From positions 111,100,267-111,164,266 of the forward strand of contig OY282605.1 in the NCBI GenBank assembly GCA_958298945.1: a stretch of 64,000 bases of DNA. The letters run 5' to 3'. The position numbers and the translations under genes were made by a program. Below, piece by piece: positions 1-12,344 of the stretch. The DNA comes from Atherix ibis. Lineage: Eukaryota > Arthropoda > Insecta > Diptera > Athericidae. Within the stretch, counting starts at the first letter, position 1. Each line of letters opens with the position of its first letter. The notes beneath the pieces were generated by a model, which worked only from the letters and a program-made list of their open reading frames with translations, ran no database searches and was not told the origin of the DNA.

Positions 1-229
1 TTTGCACTAACCTTCGTAGCGATACAAATAAGTAATGTCAATTAGTGACATAATTTTAAAAAATAGAAGAAAAATTTTGACGATTATTAAAAGCAAAATA
101 AATAGTTCAACAGATTGAGTTGAAACTTTGTACAGTTGTTGTTGTTTTCTCCGAACAATGCTCATCAATTGGTACATCTACTAGCGGAGAACGAAAGAAT
201 AGGCAATTAGGAGCTTCTTAAACAAGCGA

Positions 230-405
230 GCAACGACTCACCAATCGTCCCTTATGCCAATCCTGTGGTACCCATTTCACTATCATCCATATTCTACATG
301 AATGCCACATAACCAAGAATTGCTGCACGAGTAAGGAACCTTACAAACCAAGTGTGGACATCGGCAAAATGGATAAGGTGTTTGGGCATTGAGGTTCACG
401 TAAGA
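230..405 (+). pseudogene. Non-LTR retrotransposon C-terminal scrap (cysteine/histidine tail)
   Basis: One plus-strand frame (about 255-395) reads PLCQSCGTHFTIIHILHEC, then a short basic stretch and a stop. The order Cys-x2-Cys, then His, then Cys matches the Cys/His tail found after the RT/RNase H region in many insect LINE ORF2 proteins. No RT motif lies upstream because the window starts there and the preceding 200 bases have no long frame. The copy is short and isolated, so it is a fossil. The family cannot be assigned from this piece; a chance Cys/His pattern remains possible. Confidence 0.45.
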
Positions 406-655
406 TCAACAATGAAACACCAAGAATGCGCTTCGCAAATTGCAAAGTTCAACTTTAACCGTTGTTATTAGTTTCGGGCAACGCAGTAGATTCAAAGCAC
501 TTTTAACAAAACATTCGCAAATACAATATGGAATTTTAAATGACATCCTTTGCAGCCGATAAAGTATTCCAAGACGAATATATACCAACTTTCAAAATTC
601 AAGCGCAAATATATCATCGCATAGGATGATTTGGAAGACCGCAAGACAAAAGTTA

Positions 656-1517
656 TTGGGTTGTCAAGAAAGTAATTTCGTTACATTATAGTTTATTTAT
701 TGGCCGTTTTTCTTTAAGTGAATTATTCAATTTGTCCAACTGATGACAGTACACTTCAGAATTGATCGTTGAATTGCTCAATAGAAGTTCAAAATAAACG
801 AATCCTTTGAAATCCTACCAAACAGAATATTGGCTTTTGAAGTTCTTTGAGCCGGTTCATCTTTTCTACTCCAGGATCTTTTGCGCTTAACATTCTTGTA
901 GACAACCCATTTCTCGTCCCCAGTGATGATACGCTTCAAAAATGGATCATTTTCTTGGCGTTTGAGAAGCAAATCACAAACGTCAATGTGACGGCACAAA
1001 TATTTTTCCGTACGAAGATGAGGAACCCATATGTCGAGATTTGAGATAAAACCTAGCCGGTTTAAATGATCATGAACGGTCGAATTCGATAAATTTAATC
1101 TCTCAGCGATCTCACGAGTTGTTATTCGCCAGTTTGCATCAATTAATACCTTTAATGTGTCTTCATCAGGTTCAACTGGCCTTCCAGAACGTGGTGCATT
1201 TTCGAGAAGCCGGATGGAAATTTTGCAAAGCAGTTTTGGCACTTGGATAATTTTTTTCTTGCTTGTACAGCATTTTTATCTTTTCTATAGTAAAAAAGTA
1301 AAATATGCCGAAAATGCTGCATTTCACTTCCCATATTTAAAAGGGTATCAACTAAAAACTACTATGCAGAATCAATCGAATTTTTTCACAAGCAAACCTT
1401 GCTATGTCAGCTGTCAAAATGCATATGATTATGAAGCTTAAGTATGAAGTTAATTGTAAAAAAATTCAATTAATTCCTCTGTTGGGAAACAACGAAATTA
1501 CTCTCTTAACAACCCAA
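656..1517 (-). mobile_element. Internally deleted mellifera-like mariner with intact ends
   Basis: An 862-bp element bounded by inverted repeats. The left end begins TTGGGTTGTCAAGAAAGTAA at 656; the right end, read on the minus strand from 1517, begins TTGGGTTGTTAAGAGAGTAA. The arms match over 27 bp with two mismatches. TA lies immediately outside both ends (654-655 and 1518-1519), the standard mariner target duplication. Full-length mariners are about 1.3 kb; this copy lost the part of the transposase gene holding the second and third catalytic Asp. It could have moved only with transposase supplied in trans. Its ends and reading frame resemble the element at 13366-14335 (mellifera-type). 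Confidence 0.9.
700..1334 (-). pseudogene. Mariner transposase, deleted and frameshifted
   Basis: Minus-strand transposase relic. It starts at the Met at 1332-1334 (reads MGSEMQHFRHILLFYYRK), the usual mariner N-terminus. Near 1240 the frame shifts and continues as NAPRSGRPVEPDEDTLK, a helix-turn-helix DNA-binding region, then the ITGDEKW motif with the first catalytic Asp. The frame stops at 778-780, and a third frame carries INSEVYCHQLDKLN and KEKRP before the 3' end. Everything after KEKRP is missing, including the HDNA and APSDY motifs with the second and third Asp. About 200 residues remain against about 345 in the family, so it cannot be active. The family call rests on clear motifs and the flanking inverted repeats. 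Confidence 0.9.
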
Positions 1518-2240
1518 TATTATGTACGCCAAAGCACTTACACAAAATTTTTTCAAATTTAATTTAATGAACCAAAAATTATTCTCTTTTTTTTTAAGTT
1601 TGTACATATAAATGTGTCTGCTTTGTTTGGAAGAGGCATTACAACGCATGCCGAGCAACAGCTAGTACGGAATAAAACCATCCTACAGATGCATAATTTT
1701 CCAAATATATAATATTTTGTGTCTGTGTTATTTAATTTTTTTCATAAATGAAAAAATTGAAAATTGTAAAACCGCAATTTAGTTTCGAGCATACTTTGCC
1801 ATACTAATTATTTTCTGTTTGTATTGACAGTACAATATATTCAAGAGTCTCACAAAAAGAGGCCAGTATCCATCCACACAAATTTAAATATTCCTCTTAA
1901 TTACGTACAAAATTACCTACTGAGCATACATATTTGTAATCGTTAAGGATTGTAGAATAGAATTTCTGATTATAGTCATACGAACAAAAATAGCTTAAAA
2001 GCACACGATTTTCATCGAATTCTTGTCATTATTTTGTGTGTGCAGTACAACATTTCATACTGGTGTAAGCTAACTAAATCTAAGTGATAGATAGTCCATT
2101 AGTACGCTGACAATAAGTAAATTCACTTGTGGCCCATCCTCAAAACATTGACATCCAACTTACATGGCTTCATAATTAAATTATGGACGTAACTGGATCG
2201 TTGTCCTATTTACTTCAGATTTCCACATGGTTGAATGCAA

Positions 2241-2274
2241 AATTTAGTCTGCACTAAACAGGGCAGACTAAATT
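2241..2274. repeat. Small perfect hairpin
   Basis: Arms 2241-2252 and 2263-2274 are perfect 12-bp reverse complements around a 10-bp loop. Nothing nearby suggests a terminator or RNA gene; it may be chance or a very short fold-back duplication. Confidence 0.6.
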
Positions 2275-3965
2275 GGAGATTCATTTGTCTGTTATCCTTG
2301 CACTCGAAAATTCATAAAATGCGTTGTATTCGACCATGGATGTGTGTATAAGTGCTCGAGCTGTTCATTTTATGAAAACGCAAACTTTAACAAAGCCAAC
2401 ATTGAATATGTAATTTTTTTTCTAAATATCTTTACAGCGTATCCATGGTAAATTCATACACAAACTCACAAAACTTAAGTTATTAAAAATTATGACAGAA
2501 TTTCATGAAAATGTTAGAAAAGCTTTGAAAGTAAAGAAAAATATAAAACGCAATTTTGAATTTTTATATTAACTGGACGTCAAAGGGACAAAACGAGATA
2601 ATAAAGAGATAGTATATTAGATAGAAAAAACTATATTAAAAATATCCAATTTATCTAGGATACATAAAAAGAAAGATGTTATCTTTACTATAAAAAGTGT
2701 AAGATTCTCGACTATGAAACACTGAGAGAACTAAGAAAATTAATTTGTATTGTAAAAAAAAATAAAACAGAGTATGTCATGCTAAAAATTAATCAGTTTC
2801 TCACCTAAAGAACTAATTGCAGGTCTCTAATTTTTCATGTTCGGATAACTCCTTAATGGTATTTCACTAAGATCTTAATGCGTATAGGCTGAGTATCTAT
2901 TATTTGTTGGTTAAGTGAAAATTGCTTTGCATGCCATTGTTTATTTAAATAAATGATCTTAATAAACCTTCTTTATTATTATTATTATAAGATTTTTCTT
3001 GTTGACAATTAATTATTTTCTTTTTTCTTGTTGACAATTATTTTGCCATTTATACAAAAGCTTAAAAATCATACAATTTACTTCACACTCAGAAAAATAT
3101 TAGAAAAAATATACACATTTTCTTTTAAAAGTAAATGTTAAAAAACAATGTACAGGAAACTTTTATTATATTTTAAATAAAGAAATTAAAACCATCGCGA
3201 TCATTTTATTATTAAAAAATATTACTTATTTTGTAGTTTCTTCTTTATTTTTCTAAATATTTTGAATTCTGAATGGTTCGAAAAAAAACCCCAATTGCAT
3301 ACGACCATATTTATATTTGAATATAACATATATTTTGATAAACGAAAAAAAGGATAAATTCCTTTTTCGTTGGATTTTACAAGATACAACTTATTATAAT
3401 AAAACGTTAAGGGAAGGATATTATTTGGGCTCGTAAATGTCGAATATCAAAAACAATTTTTTCTTCATCCGTTCGTGCATCGTTGAAAGCTACGTCAGAA
3501 GAAGGCTTCAAATTGTTGGGATAAAGGTGATGAATAAAGAAAATATCGAAATGGATAATCCATCAACTAACCGAATCAATATTACTACGGACTGACTGAC
3601 TCCAGCCTTACAGATTCGTGAATGATAGCAGCAGACCAAGGTACTGAAAATAAAATGAGATATTGAGTAACCAAAATAAAGGGCAAATTATTACCAAAAA
3701 AAATATAAAAAATTTAAAACAACACTTGGTAAACATTTGATCTAGGAATTGAAGATATTTAAGCGTTTCGCTAAATAATACTACAATTTTTACCTTGTAA
3801 GTAAATATTTTCGTCAGACTTTTTTATCTAATTTTCTGCCTTTGCCGTATTGTTGTTTATTTATGGTAGATTTTTTTTCGTTTTGTTTCTTCTTCTTATA
3901 CTTTTTGTTTTTCATTTTTGGATTCTTATTTGAAGAACACATTCTTGCTTTTCCTGTTTTGTGGT

Positions 3966-4062
3966 CTTTTTAATCGCATCATGCACGCATCATCATCATA
4001 ACCATGATCATCATCCGCACTATCAATATCATCACTGTCTTCACAGCAATCATCTTCACCGC
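3966..4062. repeat. Imperfect CAT/ATC trinucleotide tract
   Basis: A run of degenerate CAT/ATC triplets. One plus-strand frame would read a histidine-rich peptide (HHHHNHDHHPHYQYHH), but the frame is only about 60 codons, has no start codon, and opens at a stop just upstream. It is more likely a decayed microsatellite than an exon. Confidence 0.55.
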
Positions 4063-5136
4063 AATCAGTTCAGTCCTTGTGGTATATTTTCTCTTCTCTC
4101 ATTAGTCTTGTTGTGTTTGCATACGTAACGAAGTTGCCTTGAGGACAACAGGACTATGGAAAAAGTTCAACTCAACTTACGTCTTATCTCGAAGCATAAC
4201 AAAACTTAATGATACTTTGCTTTGTGTTAAGCACTTCAATAAATTTTGCAACTAAATAAGTTCATAGACAACGGCATGAGGTTTTCCAAAGTTTTACTGT
4301 TTGAAAGAGAAAACTTTCTACAAAAAAAAAACAAAAAAAAAACCAATAGAAGAATATTTTTTACTCGACTTACGTAGTTTCTGTCCTATATCATATATTT
4401 TACCTAGAAGCATGTACCTATCTACGTAAATATATTCGCACGTTTTTTCATATGTAAATACGCACACAAGTTTTTTGGTTACAAAAAAAAAGCAAGAAAT
4501 ACGTCCGCGCCATCTATATGTATATGGTCGCATGTATTTAAATTTATGGATTTTCTCGCAGCTACAAGAAAGTTGATGGCAAAGTTTTTTTTATTTATTA
4601 TTTTCTTACAAGTTGTTCTCAAACACAAACGATTCTGGAAATTTTCCACTTTGTATTATTTTCTTTTTAACAAAAGATGAAAACGAAAAAGCAAACAAGA
4701 TTTTGCATCCATTTTGTTACAGCGCAGCGCGATTTGATATCTGCGAATTTTCATTCCTTTTCGATTTCTCTCCTTTTCGGTTATGTCGTTTTACGAATTT
4801 ATTTATATTTTCAGTGTATTTCCTTTACTTACATTATCCTTTGGCGGTATAGTTTTTTAATATATATATTTTTTAAATTTATCTGCTATAAAAAGGAAAC
4901 ACTTTGAATGAATATCTAGCTTTTACTAAGAAAGCATAATTCTTGGCGAAAGTTCACTTTTTACTTTGAGTATTTGAAAAAAAAATACTTTCTTAGAAGG
5001 TGTATGTTATTTAAAAGTTTTGCTATGTAAAAAGAGAAGACAAATATTGGGAAGAAGGTGGCGGCCGCAGGATGTTCTTATTTACTTCAGCATCTTCCGT
5101 TTCTATAGCAGCGATGCTTTCGGGGTTGAACTATTA

Positions 5137-6416
5137 ACAGTTCGGCTGAAAAGTTGAAAACCATGACGTCTAGATGGCGCCTCTTGCAAAAATCTACTTA
5201 ATTATCACAAAGCCCCATGCTTCAAATAATTCCTGTCAAAATTTGACAGCAATCGCTCGATTGGTTCGTGAGATATAGCATTTTGAGTGGAGCAACTTTT
5301 GTTATTGAAAAAAAAATGGATAAAGACGAATTTCGTGTATTGATAAAGCATTGCTTTTTGATGAAAAAAAATACAGTAGAAACCAAAGCATGGTTTGACA
5401 AACGTTACCTGGACTCTGCTCCAGCTATTTCAACTGTGGAATATTGGTTTCGTCAATTTCGAACTGGTCGTACGAGCACAGTTGATGCAGAACACAGTGG
5501 ACGTCCAAAAGAGGTGGTTACGGCAGAAAACATCAAAAAAATCCACAAAATAATTTTAAATGACCGTAAAGTGAAGTTGAGCGAGATAGCTGAGACTCTG
5601 AAGATATCGAAAGAGCGTGTTGGACATATCGTGCATGAATATTTGGGCATGCGAAAGCTGTGAGCAAAGTGGTTGCCGCGTGGGCTCACTGTGGACCAAA
5701 AACAACAACGTGTTGATGATTCTGAGCAGTGTTTGGAGCTGTTCAAGCGCAATAAACCCGAATTTTTGCGTCGATATGTGACAATGGATGAAACATGGCT
5801 CCGTCACCACACTCCAGAGTCCAATCAGCAGTCGGCAGAGTGGAGAGCGAGCGACGAACCGAATCCAAAGCGTGGAAAGACGCAACAGTCGGCTGGCAAG
5901 GTGATGGCGTCTGTATTTTGGGATGCGCATGGTATAATATTCATTGACTATCTCCAGAAGGGACAGACGATCAACAGCGACTATTATATAGCGTTATTGG
6001 ATCGTTTGAAGAAAGAAATCGCTAAGAAACGGCCTCATTTGAAGAAGAAAAAGTGTTGTTTCACCAAGACAATGCACCGTGTCACAAGTCGATGAAAACG
6101 ATGGTCAAACTCAATGAATTGGGCTACGAATTGCTTTCCCATCCACCGTATTCTCCAGATCTGGCCCCCAGCGACTTTTTCCTGTTTGCAGACCTCAAGA
6201 GAATGCTCGCTGGCAAGAAATTTAAGACCGATGATGAAACTGAGGCCTATTTTGAGGCAAAACCGAAAGAGTACTATAAAAATGGTATCGAAAAGTTGGA
6301 AGATCGCTATAATCGCTGTATCGCCCTCGAAGGCATCTATGTTGAATAATAAAAATGAATTTTGCAAAAAAAAATATTTCTACTGTGTTTCGTTCTAAAC
6401 TTTTCAGCCGAACTGT
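5137..6416 (+). mobile_element. Near-complete irritans-type mariner
   Basis: A 1280-bp element with perfect 19-bp inverted terminal repeats, ACAGTTCGGCTGAAAAGTT at 5137-5155 and its reverse complement at 6398-6416. TA flanks both ends (5135-5136 and 6417-6418). Length, ends and protein closely resemble the irritans subfamily (the Himar1 group, TIR beginning ACAGGTTGGCTGA). The untranslated leader is about 180 bp and the 3' untranslated part about 65 bp, normal for the family. Only two inactivating lesions are visible in the coding region, making this one of the least decayed elements in the window. Confidence 0.95.
5316..6349 (+). pseudogene. Irritans-type mariner transposase with one stop and one frameshift
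   Basis: Starts at ATG 5316 (MDKDEFRVLIKHCF), the family's normal start, and ends at TAA 6347-6349, giving about 344 codons as in active relatives. The N-terminal part carries the paired helix-turn-helix DNA-binding domain (SGRPKEVVTAENIKKIH, then KISKERVGHI). The DDE/D domain is complete: MDETW (Asp codon 5787-5789), HQDNAPCH (Asp codon 6068-6070) and APSDF (Asp codon 6173-6175). Exactly 34 residues separate the last two, the mariner DD34D spacing. Two lesions: TGA at 5661-5663 after GMRKL, where relatives have Cys, and loss of one A in the A-rich run near 6049-6053, which shifts frame just before the second Asp. As written it makes no functional transposase. Confidence 0.95.
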
Positions 6417-7858
6417 TATTTTAAGACATTGTTGGAAATACACTTTTCGAGAAGAAGCTTTTTGAATATTTAAAAATCACCTCCAGCCACTTTTCTTTAT
6501 TTTATATTGTTTTTCTTTCGCCTTTTTTTGTTGTTGTTTGGTCTAAGAGAGATACTCTGTCCTATTATGGTTCAGGATCCTATAAGTATCTTTATAAATT
6601 GGCAGCATATCATTTTAACTACATTGGGAAATTTGAAATTTATAAAAAAAGAGGAGATTTTATATTAAAATATGGGATTTTTTATGTTTTTTTTTATCAT
6701 AATAAAAAAACTGTTTTGCTACTAATGTTATTAGGAAGATACTTGCTTATCATATCTTAAGATATCTCGGATGATCTGAATTTCATAGTTTACTTTATAT
6801 GTAACGCTTTGCGTTGTATTAAAAGGAAATACAATTTTGTGATGAACATATTTTTTTTTATAAGAAAAAATTATTTTTTTACTGTTTATAATAGACTATA
6901 AAATATTTTTAGATAGTTTTTAAACTCTTGTAACGATAGTTATCTTAAAATAATGGTTATCTGTGTAAGGTTTTATTTTCTTATTTTTCAACGTCAGATG
7001 TTTACGTTAATTGAACATTTTAATTCATGTGTTAATATTTTATATCATTTTTGGCAGTAAGCTTATCGTTCCTTTGCCAATATTATTTGTGGACACGAGT
7101 AAAGGAATTCATGAGTTTCTTGTAATAATCATCACTTGTACAATAGGTTAATTCATGGATTTTTAAGAAAAATTTCAAAATATAGTCGTTCATAGGAAAA
7201 CTGATAATTTCAGGTATCGTTAAATGATGAGTTACTCTTAGGTATTGCAGGACATATTTACAATGAATGAAGATGGAAGACATTTAGCCTCCAATAGATC
7301 TATGGTGTTGATGGGCTTGTTCCCAGAAATTTTTTAATTTTTAATTTTGTATCATCTGTAAGTACTCATTCATATTCAGTTCCACATCAGTTTCGTCTGA
7401 TAGCTTGAAAACAAAAGGCCTGTCTATTTCTCTATAACATTGGTGATATGTGTTATGTTACTTTTCACATCGTCAATAATTCGTAGCTTGCTTGTGAATA
7501 TAAATAATTTCAGCTAACCCCGCATAATTGATGCCGAAAGGATATCTTATATCCCAAAATCTGGTAATCAAAAACCCATTAATAATAAAATGTCGATTTA
7601 AAAGTGAAAGCCGTCATCATTCTCAAATAAAATAGATCAATTATGTCTCCAGTCCGAAAGGCACACCTAAAATGCAATTTTCGGAAGGCACCGAGCTCTA
7701 ATAAATTTCGCATTTTCTCAAATTTGGCTTTTTGTTTATTTACATTAGCCTTATATTAAAGAACTCCCCGTTATTGTGGGGTTGGTTATTCCAGAAAAGT
7801 TCATAGCGTTTTTGAGTAAAATAGATATGCTTAAATCAGATTGTTAAAATAAATTTAT
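6417..7858. other. Unique AT-rich DNA, no gene recognised
   Basis: No coding, RNA or repeat structure that I can support. Several A/T homopolymer runs occur at 6630-6900. The 3' non-coding end of the mariner relic that follows probably begins at about 7800, since bases there align with the copy near 32640. Confidence 0.5.
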
Positions 7859-8771
7859 TCAAACCAAATATTCTTCATAATTATCGGTAATGTTTCGCCA
7901 TTTTTGGGGCAGAGATAATAATTTCGTTAGTATAGACCTTCTGTGGTTTCTGATTGAAAAACCGACTCAAGTGGTTTTTACAGGCCTCTCTTCAAGCCTG
8001 ATTGGTTCTATTAAGAGAGTTCTGCAAAGATCAAAAGAAGTAATAGTTTGAAGATGCTATGTCTGGGCTATACGGTGGATGTATAAAAACTTTTCAGGAA
8101 TGCTCTCTTAATTTTTGGCGAGTCATCAAAGATTTGTTAGGTCGAGCCTTGTCGTGGCGAAAGACGCCACTCTTCTTTTTGATCGATTCTGGCCATTTTC
8201 TCTCAATTGCTTGATTTAATCTCTCAAATTGTCCATAGTACAGTACAGTGCCGAGTTAACAGTTTGACCGAACGGAAGCAGTTTATAACGATCGATTCCC
8301 TTCTCAGCCCGCCATACACACAGCATAACATTATTTTCCATGATCTCTTTCGAGCGTTATTTTGGTATTTTACTCATTAATCATTGCCAGTTATCGTATT
8401 CTGATTCACTTCCGAAATAGCTCGATTTCATTGCGCTTCACCAGCGTATCGCAGATGTTAAGTCGGTCCATCTAGTTTTCACACTGAATTTCACAAATGG
8501 TTTAAAACGATCTGATGATGAATGTTTACTTCATAAGCTATATAATGACTCCTGATATTACGGTTTTGCTCAATATTTTCGAGAATTTCATCAGTTTTTT
8601 TTTGGTAATTGGCCGACCAGAACAGGATTCATCTTTGACTTCGAAATTTCCAGAACGAAAGCAAATGAACCATTTGAATGTTGCCGATTTTGATACAGCA
8701 CCTTCACCGTTAACACCTTCGTCAAAGTACTATTATAAAATATAGATAATTTTCTCTTTATTCTATTCCAT
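7859..8771 (-). pseudogene. Old mariner transposase relic (family copy 1)
   Basis: Read on the minus strand from an ATG at 8769-8771, frame pieces give YILQYYFDEG, then FRSGNFEVKDESCSGRPITKK, IAYEVNIHHQIVLNHL, DRLNICDTLVKRNEIELF, VMLCVWRAEKG, LNQAIERKWPES, HPPYSPD and a C-terminal EEYLV stop at 7859-7861. These are the ordered mariner landmarks (helix-turn-helix, first catalytic block, WW-D block, PPYSPD block). Many stops and frameshifts separate them, and the segment around the ITGDEKW motif is degraded. The element probably spans about 7800 to 8917, because similarity to the copy at 32681-33440 extends that far; clean terminal repeats are not visible. It is older than the 5137 and 19739 elements. 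Confidence 0.85.
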
Positions 8772-8917
8772 TTTCGAACTTGAACAACTTTTGATACACC
8801 GCATCGATTTCAATAAGATTTTATGTGTCACGTTTCAAACGTGCATCAAGTGTTGTTAATACGACTACTGGTTTTTGTCGCATTATTTACTATTAACTCT
8901 ATCTGTCGGAAAATGAC
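8772..8917 (-). mobile_element. 5' non-coding end of the 7.8-kb mariner relic
   Basis: This stretch aligns with 33441-33583, upstream of the sister copy (shared landmarks: TTTCAAACG, then CATCTGT-GGAAA). Similarity fades after about 8917. It is therefore the transposon leader and 5' end, although the terminal repeat itself cannot be recognised. Confidence 0.6.
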
Positions 8918-11900
8918 ACGAACTAATATAAGACATTATCTGATTGATTTCCAAAAGTTCGCTTCAAGAAAACCATGGCTACAATCAACTGCAAAACAGC
9001 TTAAATTATAGAAGAAAATAAACTTTTAAATAGGAAATCAAATTATGGATGGAAAAATTAACACACATATTAGAAGAAAATACGCACACATGAAAAGTAC
9101 AGTGTAAGCTCAGAAATTATAGGAACTCAAATTGCACTGTTTCCAATTAAACTATATTTATCTTATTTACCTTTATAGATATATGCTCTAATGCAGTTTT
9201 TACAACTTCAAGTCATTGAAAATACAATGTACTTTATATAATATAAATTATAAAAATCACAAGTTTACTTACAAATGCGATTTTGAATTAGAAAATATTG
9301 AATTTCTGAATATTAATATCGAATAAATTTCGAATTGGGGTTGATTAGATCAAAAGTAGTGCTGTTTCTACAAGTTTTTGCCTTTTTCTTGTAAACATTT
9401 ATATTAAACGACCCCCTTGGTCCCTCTTGTTATATTATATTCTCTAAGAAAAATACCTTGTCCCTAGGGAAATCCATTTATTAGTTCACTTCACGTACAA
9501 TCCAAAAGTAGTAGTATTTTGTATGTGACATTATTATATTTTAGTTAATTTTTCTGAGGAGGCAAAAATGATAATATTTATTCACATTAAGGAGAGCATT
9601 CTACCTGAAAAGCCTATTCATTTAAAAAAAAAAAATCTGGTACTTTAGGTAAGGTGGTGGCACTTCCACGTTATTCAACTCACAAGAACCGACACCATTG
9701 TAAGGTCTGAGCTTTCCTTCTAAAAACATTGTATTATCGGCATAAATAATAGCAATAGAATTAACTTGTCAACATAATATTTTCTTCTTCAAATGAAATT
9801 TTGCTTTTAATAAAATCATTTATTATTAAATAATTCAAACAGAAAGGATGATCAAAGTAAATGAAAGTTTCTGTTAAATATTTCAGTAAACAATACAAAA
9901 TGGCATTTTTATAAATAAACGCATTTAGAAAAAAAAATTCACCAGTTTTTCAATGTTATCATAGTAACCGTTTTTTAGTCGACAGTTACACTAAAATTCA
10001 CTTATAGTACAATATTAAATGAGAAAGAACTAACACTATTCAAATTTTTGTAAAATTAAAGAAATTCTTTTTGGAAAATTTAGCTCTTTTCAATTTATTT
10101 ATTAAATCTATTGAACAAGAAAATTGAGAAGAGCTAATAATTCTTAGATCTCATAAAAAGATACTAAAGATTTTAGTCAATCAGATACTCTACAGTCGAG
10201 AGCAAAATCCAATTTTAGAAGAAACGATAGCCACTAAAGGATACTCGACTCTCATAAGGAGTTTATTATTGTTAATATTTGTTCCTCATCCATTTCGGAT
10301 TACGTTTTGCAATTTGTAAAAATCTTTGTTTATATGATGGAACGAACTTTCCACATTGAATAGACTGTAACGAATAGAAGGTCAGATTTTCCTTTTTTTT
10401 GTTTATTGAATAGTGAAACTGATACTACTGTGAGTAGATAATACTTGGTTAGATATCTACCAGTAAGTAAAATTGAAAAAAAACTCAAAAATTCGGGTTT
10501 GTCGAAATTTTCCAGTCATTCTTCTCCTTATGGATTTATAGTCACTTCAATTTTCTTTTACAGATTCGAGAATATTTTATATTCAACCAACTCTTGAATT
10601 TAAGTTCATATCTCATGTGTGACTGATGTTTCTTATTCTGACGGTACAAAACTTCCTTTTCGCGATGATGTATTTTTGTGTGAAAGCCTTATTCATCATG
10701 TTGCAATTTATTCTCTTTCCATTTGCCTTTACCATTTTTGGGGTTATAAAGTGGTTTTCTTTGCCCTTCACAACTTTTACCACAAAATTTTATAATTTCC
10801 ACCTTCCCTTAGATTAGTTAGCCTGACAACGGTTACTTCTACTTTTAGGAACATCAAAATGCTTGCTGTTCATTCAAATGATTTTCTCCGACGAGAACAG
10901 AATAGAAGCTCATTCATATAATATTTTTGGCTTTAAATAAAATGCTGACTTTGCTTTGCGGTACCACAGCAGATGAAATGAATAATAATCCATCCTCCGA
11001 AGAGGTGGAGAGAAGATTGCAGTTTATGAATTACACAGACGTGCATGAAAAATACCACAACGGCAGAAATACCAATGAAGACATATTCCACATTACACGG
11101 TCCTATTTTATTATTCAAAATATTCGCTTTTATTTCTGTTCTTGAGATTGATAATTTTATTTTAAAAAAAAGAGTATTTGAACCGAGTTGGAGGTTAGCA
11201 TAAGGGTGGGATTGTACAATAAAATGAATAAAAGATTTGCGAAATATGCATTACGTCTCTTCACTCAATCTACTTAGTAGTAAATTTTTTCATAGGCAAA
11301 TAACGCTTTATCAGATCTTTCTATTCTGAAACATAATTTTAGATATGATGGAACTCTTACATACAACACTAGATAAGTGTATCTACTGCCTTCCTGTGGC
11401 AATAAATATAAGGACGAACTATAGAAAAATTGGTTATCTTCAACCCTAAAAAGTAGGAAAATGGAGGCGGTGCTCTTATCTAAAAATTCACACTTTTACA
11501 AATTGCTATGGCAATGCGAGACCGGCTTCCACTTACTCAAATTGTACGTAAAATGTTTTCAAACACACATTGGGGCAGGCCATTTAAAATCCATTATTCG
11601 GTGATTGATTTTTGGAATGGTAGACTCCAACAATTTGTTCACATCGTTTGCAATCTATAGAAATCCATAATCTATAAACGAATGATTTTAAGGAGCACCG
11701 AAATATGTTATTTGTCATGATCATTGAGAAAAATGACACATTCGAACCACCCTTTCGGCATTTAGATTTGCCTTCTTCATAAATGACATGTAAATGACTG
11801 GCTTAGGTGATTTGGGAGTTTTTGTGCTTCCGAATACTCGTAGTACGATATACTTTTGGATATTTGCACTAAAAAGGGTATTTTTTAAGTGAGTTTTTTC

Positions 11901-12344
11901 TTTTAGATTATTTTATTTTTATTTTCTAGCCAGACATTTTTTCTAATGAAATTTTTTTAAGGATCGTATAATATTTTAATTTTGGTTGTATAATTTTACC
12001 TTATAATATCTTTCAAAAAGGAAGAATTAGAAAAGGGAGAAAACATTGAGAATGATTAGGCTGCAAATATATAATTTTTAATAATAACAAGACTACACCT
12101 TCTTATCCTGATTAGTAAAGTTGAAAGTCAAAGTTGTACTGTCTCAAGGATATGGAACAATTTGATTATTACTATCGATTTTCTTCAGTATTTCTATACC
12201 AGATAATGATTAGTTAAACATTTTATTTATTATAAAAAATTTAAAAAAATAAACATAAATCACTTTTTAAAGTCCAAGAAATCAGTTAGTTTATGGTCTG
12301 TTTGTAATGGATGACTTCAAACACTTAAAAAAAGTGTTCAACTC
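8918..12344. other. Mostly unique AT-rich DNA; source of a copied 165-bp segment
   Basis: No gene recognised. The segment 9152-9316 recurs at 13695-13859 (separate entry). The hydrophobic frame at 10626-10817 and the frame at 10927-11145 are short and show no domain. The TACTCGTA octamer occurs at about 11835. Confidence 0.5.
9152..9316. repeat. Segment duplicated at 13695-13859
   Basis: About 165 bp from CTATATTTATCTTATTTACC to GAATTTCTGAATATTAA occurs again, same orientation, inside the mariner relic at 13.7 kb. I see only two or three mismatches, all near 9245-9252 versus 13787-13795. It has no terminal inverted repeat, poly(A) tail or coding content, so it does not look like a transposon. 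This copy sits in unremarkable sequence and is the probable donor, since the other copy interrupts a known element. Confidence 0.85.

Larger units (their letters stand above)
1518..5136. other. Unique AT-rich DNA, no gene recognised
   Basis: No supported gene or transposon here. Visible details: a small hairpin at 2241-2274 (12-bp perfect arms starting AATTTAGTCTGC, 10-bp loop); an imperfect CAT/ATC-rich tract at about 3970-4060; many A/T homopolymers; and an isolated GCGGCCGC at about 5060. Short frames at 4318-4533 and 4613-4907 are low-complexity and look like chance. Confidence 0.5.

Noticed and set aside
3936..4130. Histidine-rich reading frame resembling His-repeat exons of fly developmental genes
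   Set aside because: It has no start codon, is only about 60 codons long, and follows from degenerate CAT triplets; a decayed microsatellite explains it.
5057..5074. GCGGCCGC (a rare-cutter site) just upstream of a mariner, possible cloning-vector contamination
   Set aside because: The flanks are ordinary AT-rich genomic sequence without vector-like features; a single 8-bp site is not evidence.
5453..6443. Several minus-strand frames across the 5137 mariner
   Set aside because: They are antisense shadows of the transposase gene.
10626..10817. Hydrophobic 63-codon frame that could be a small membrane protein
   Set aside because: T-rich sequence alone gives Phe/Leu/Ile-rich frames; there is no context, promoter or homology.
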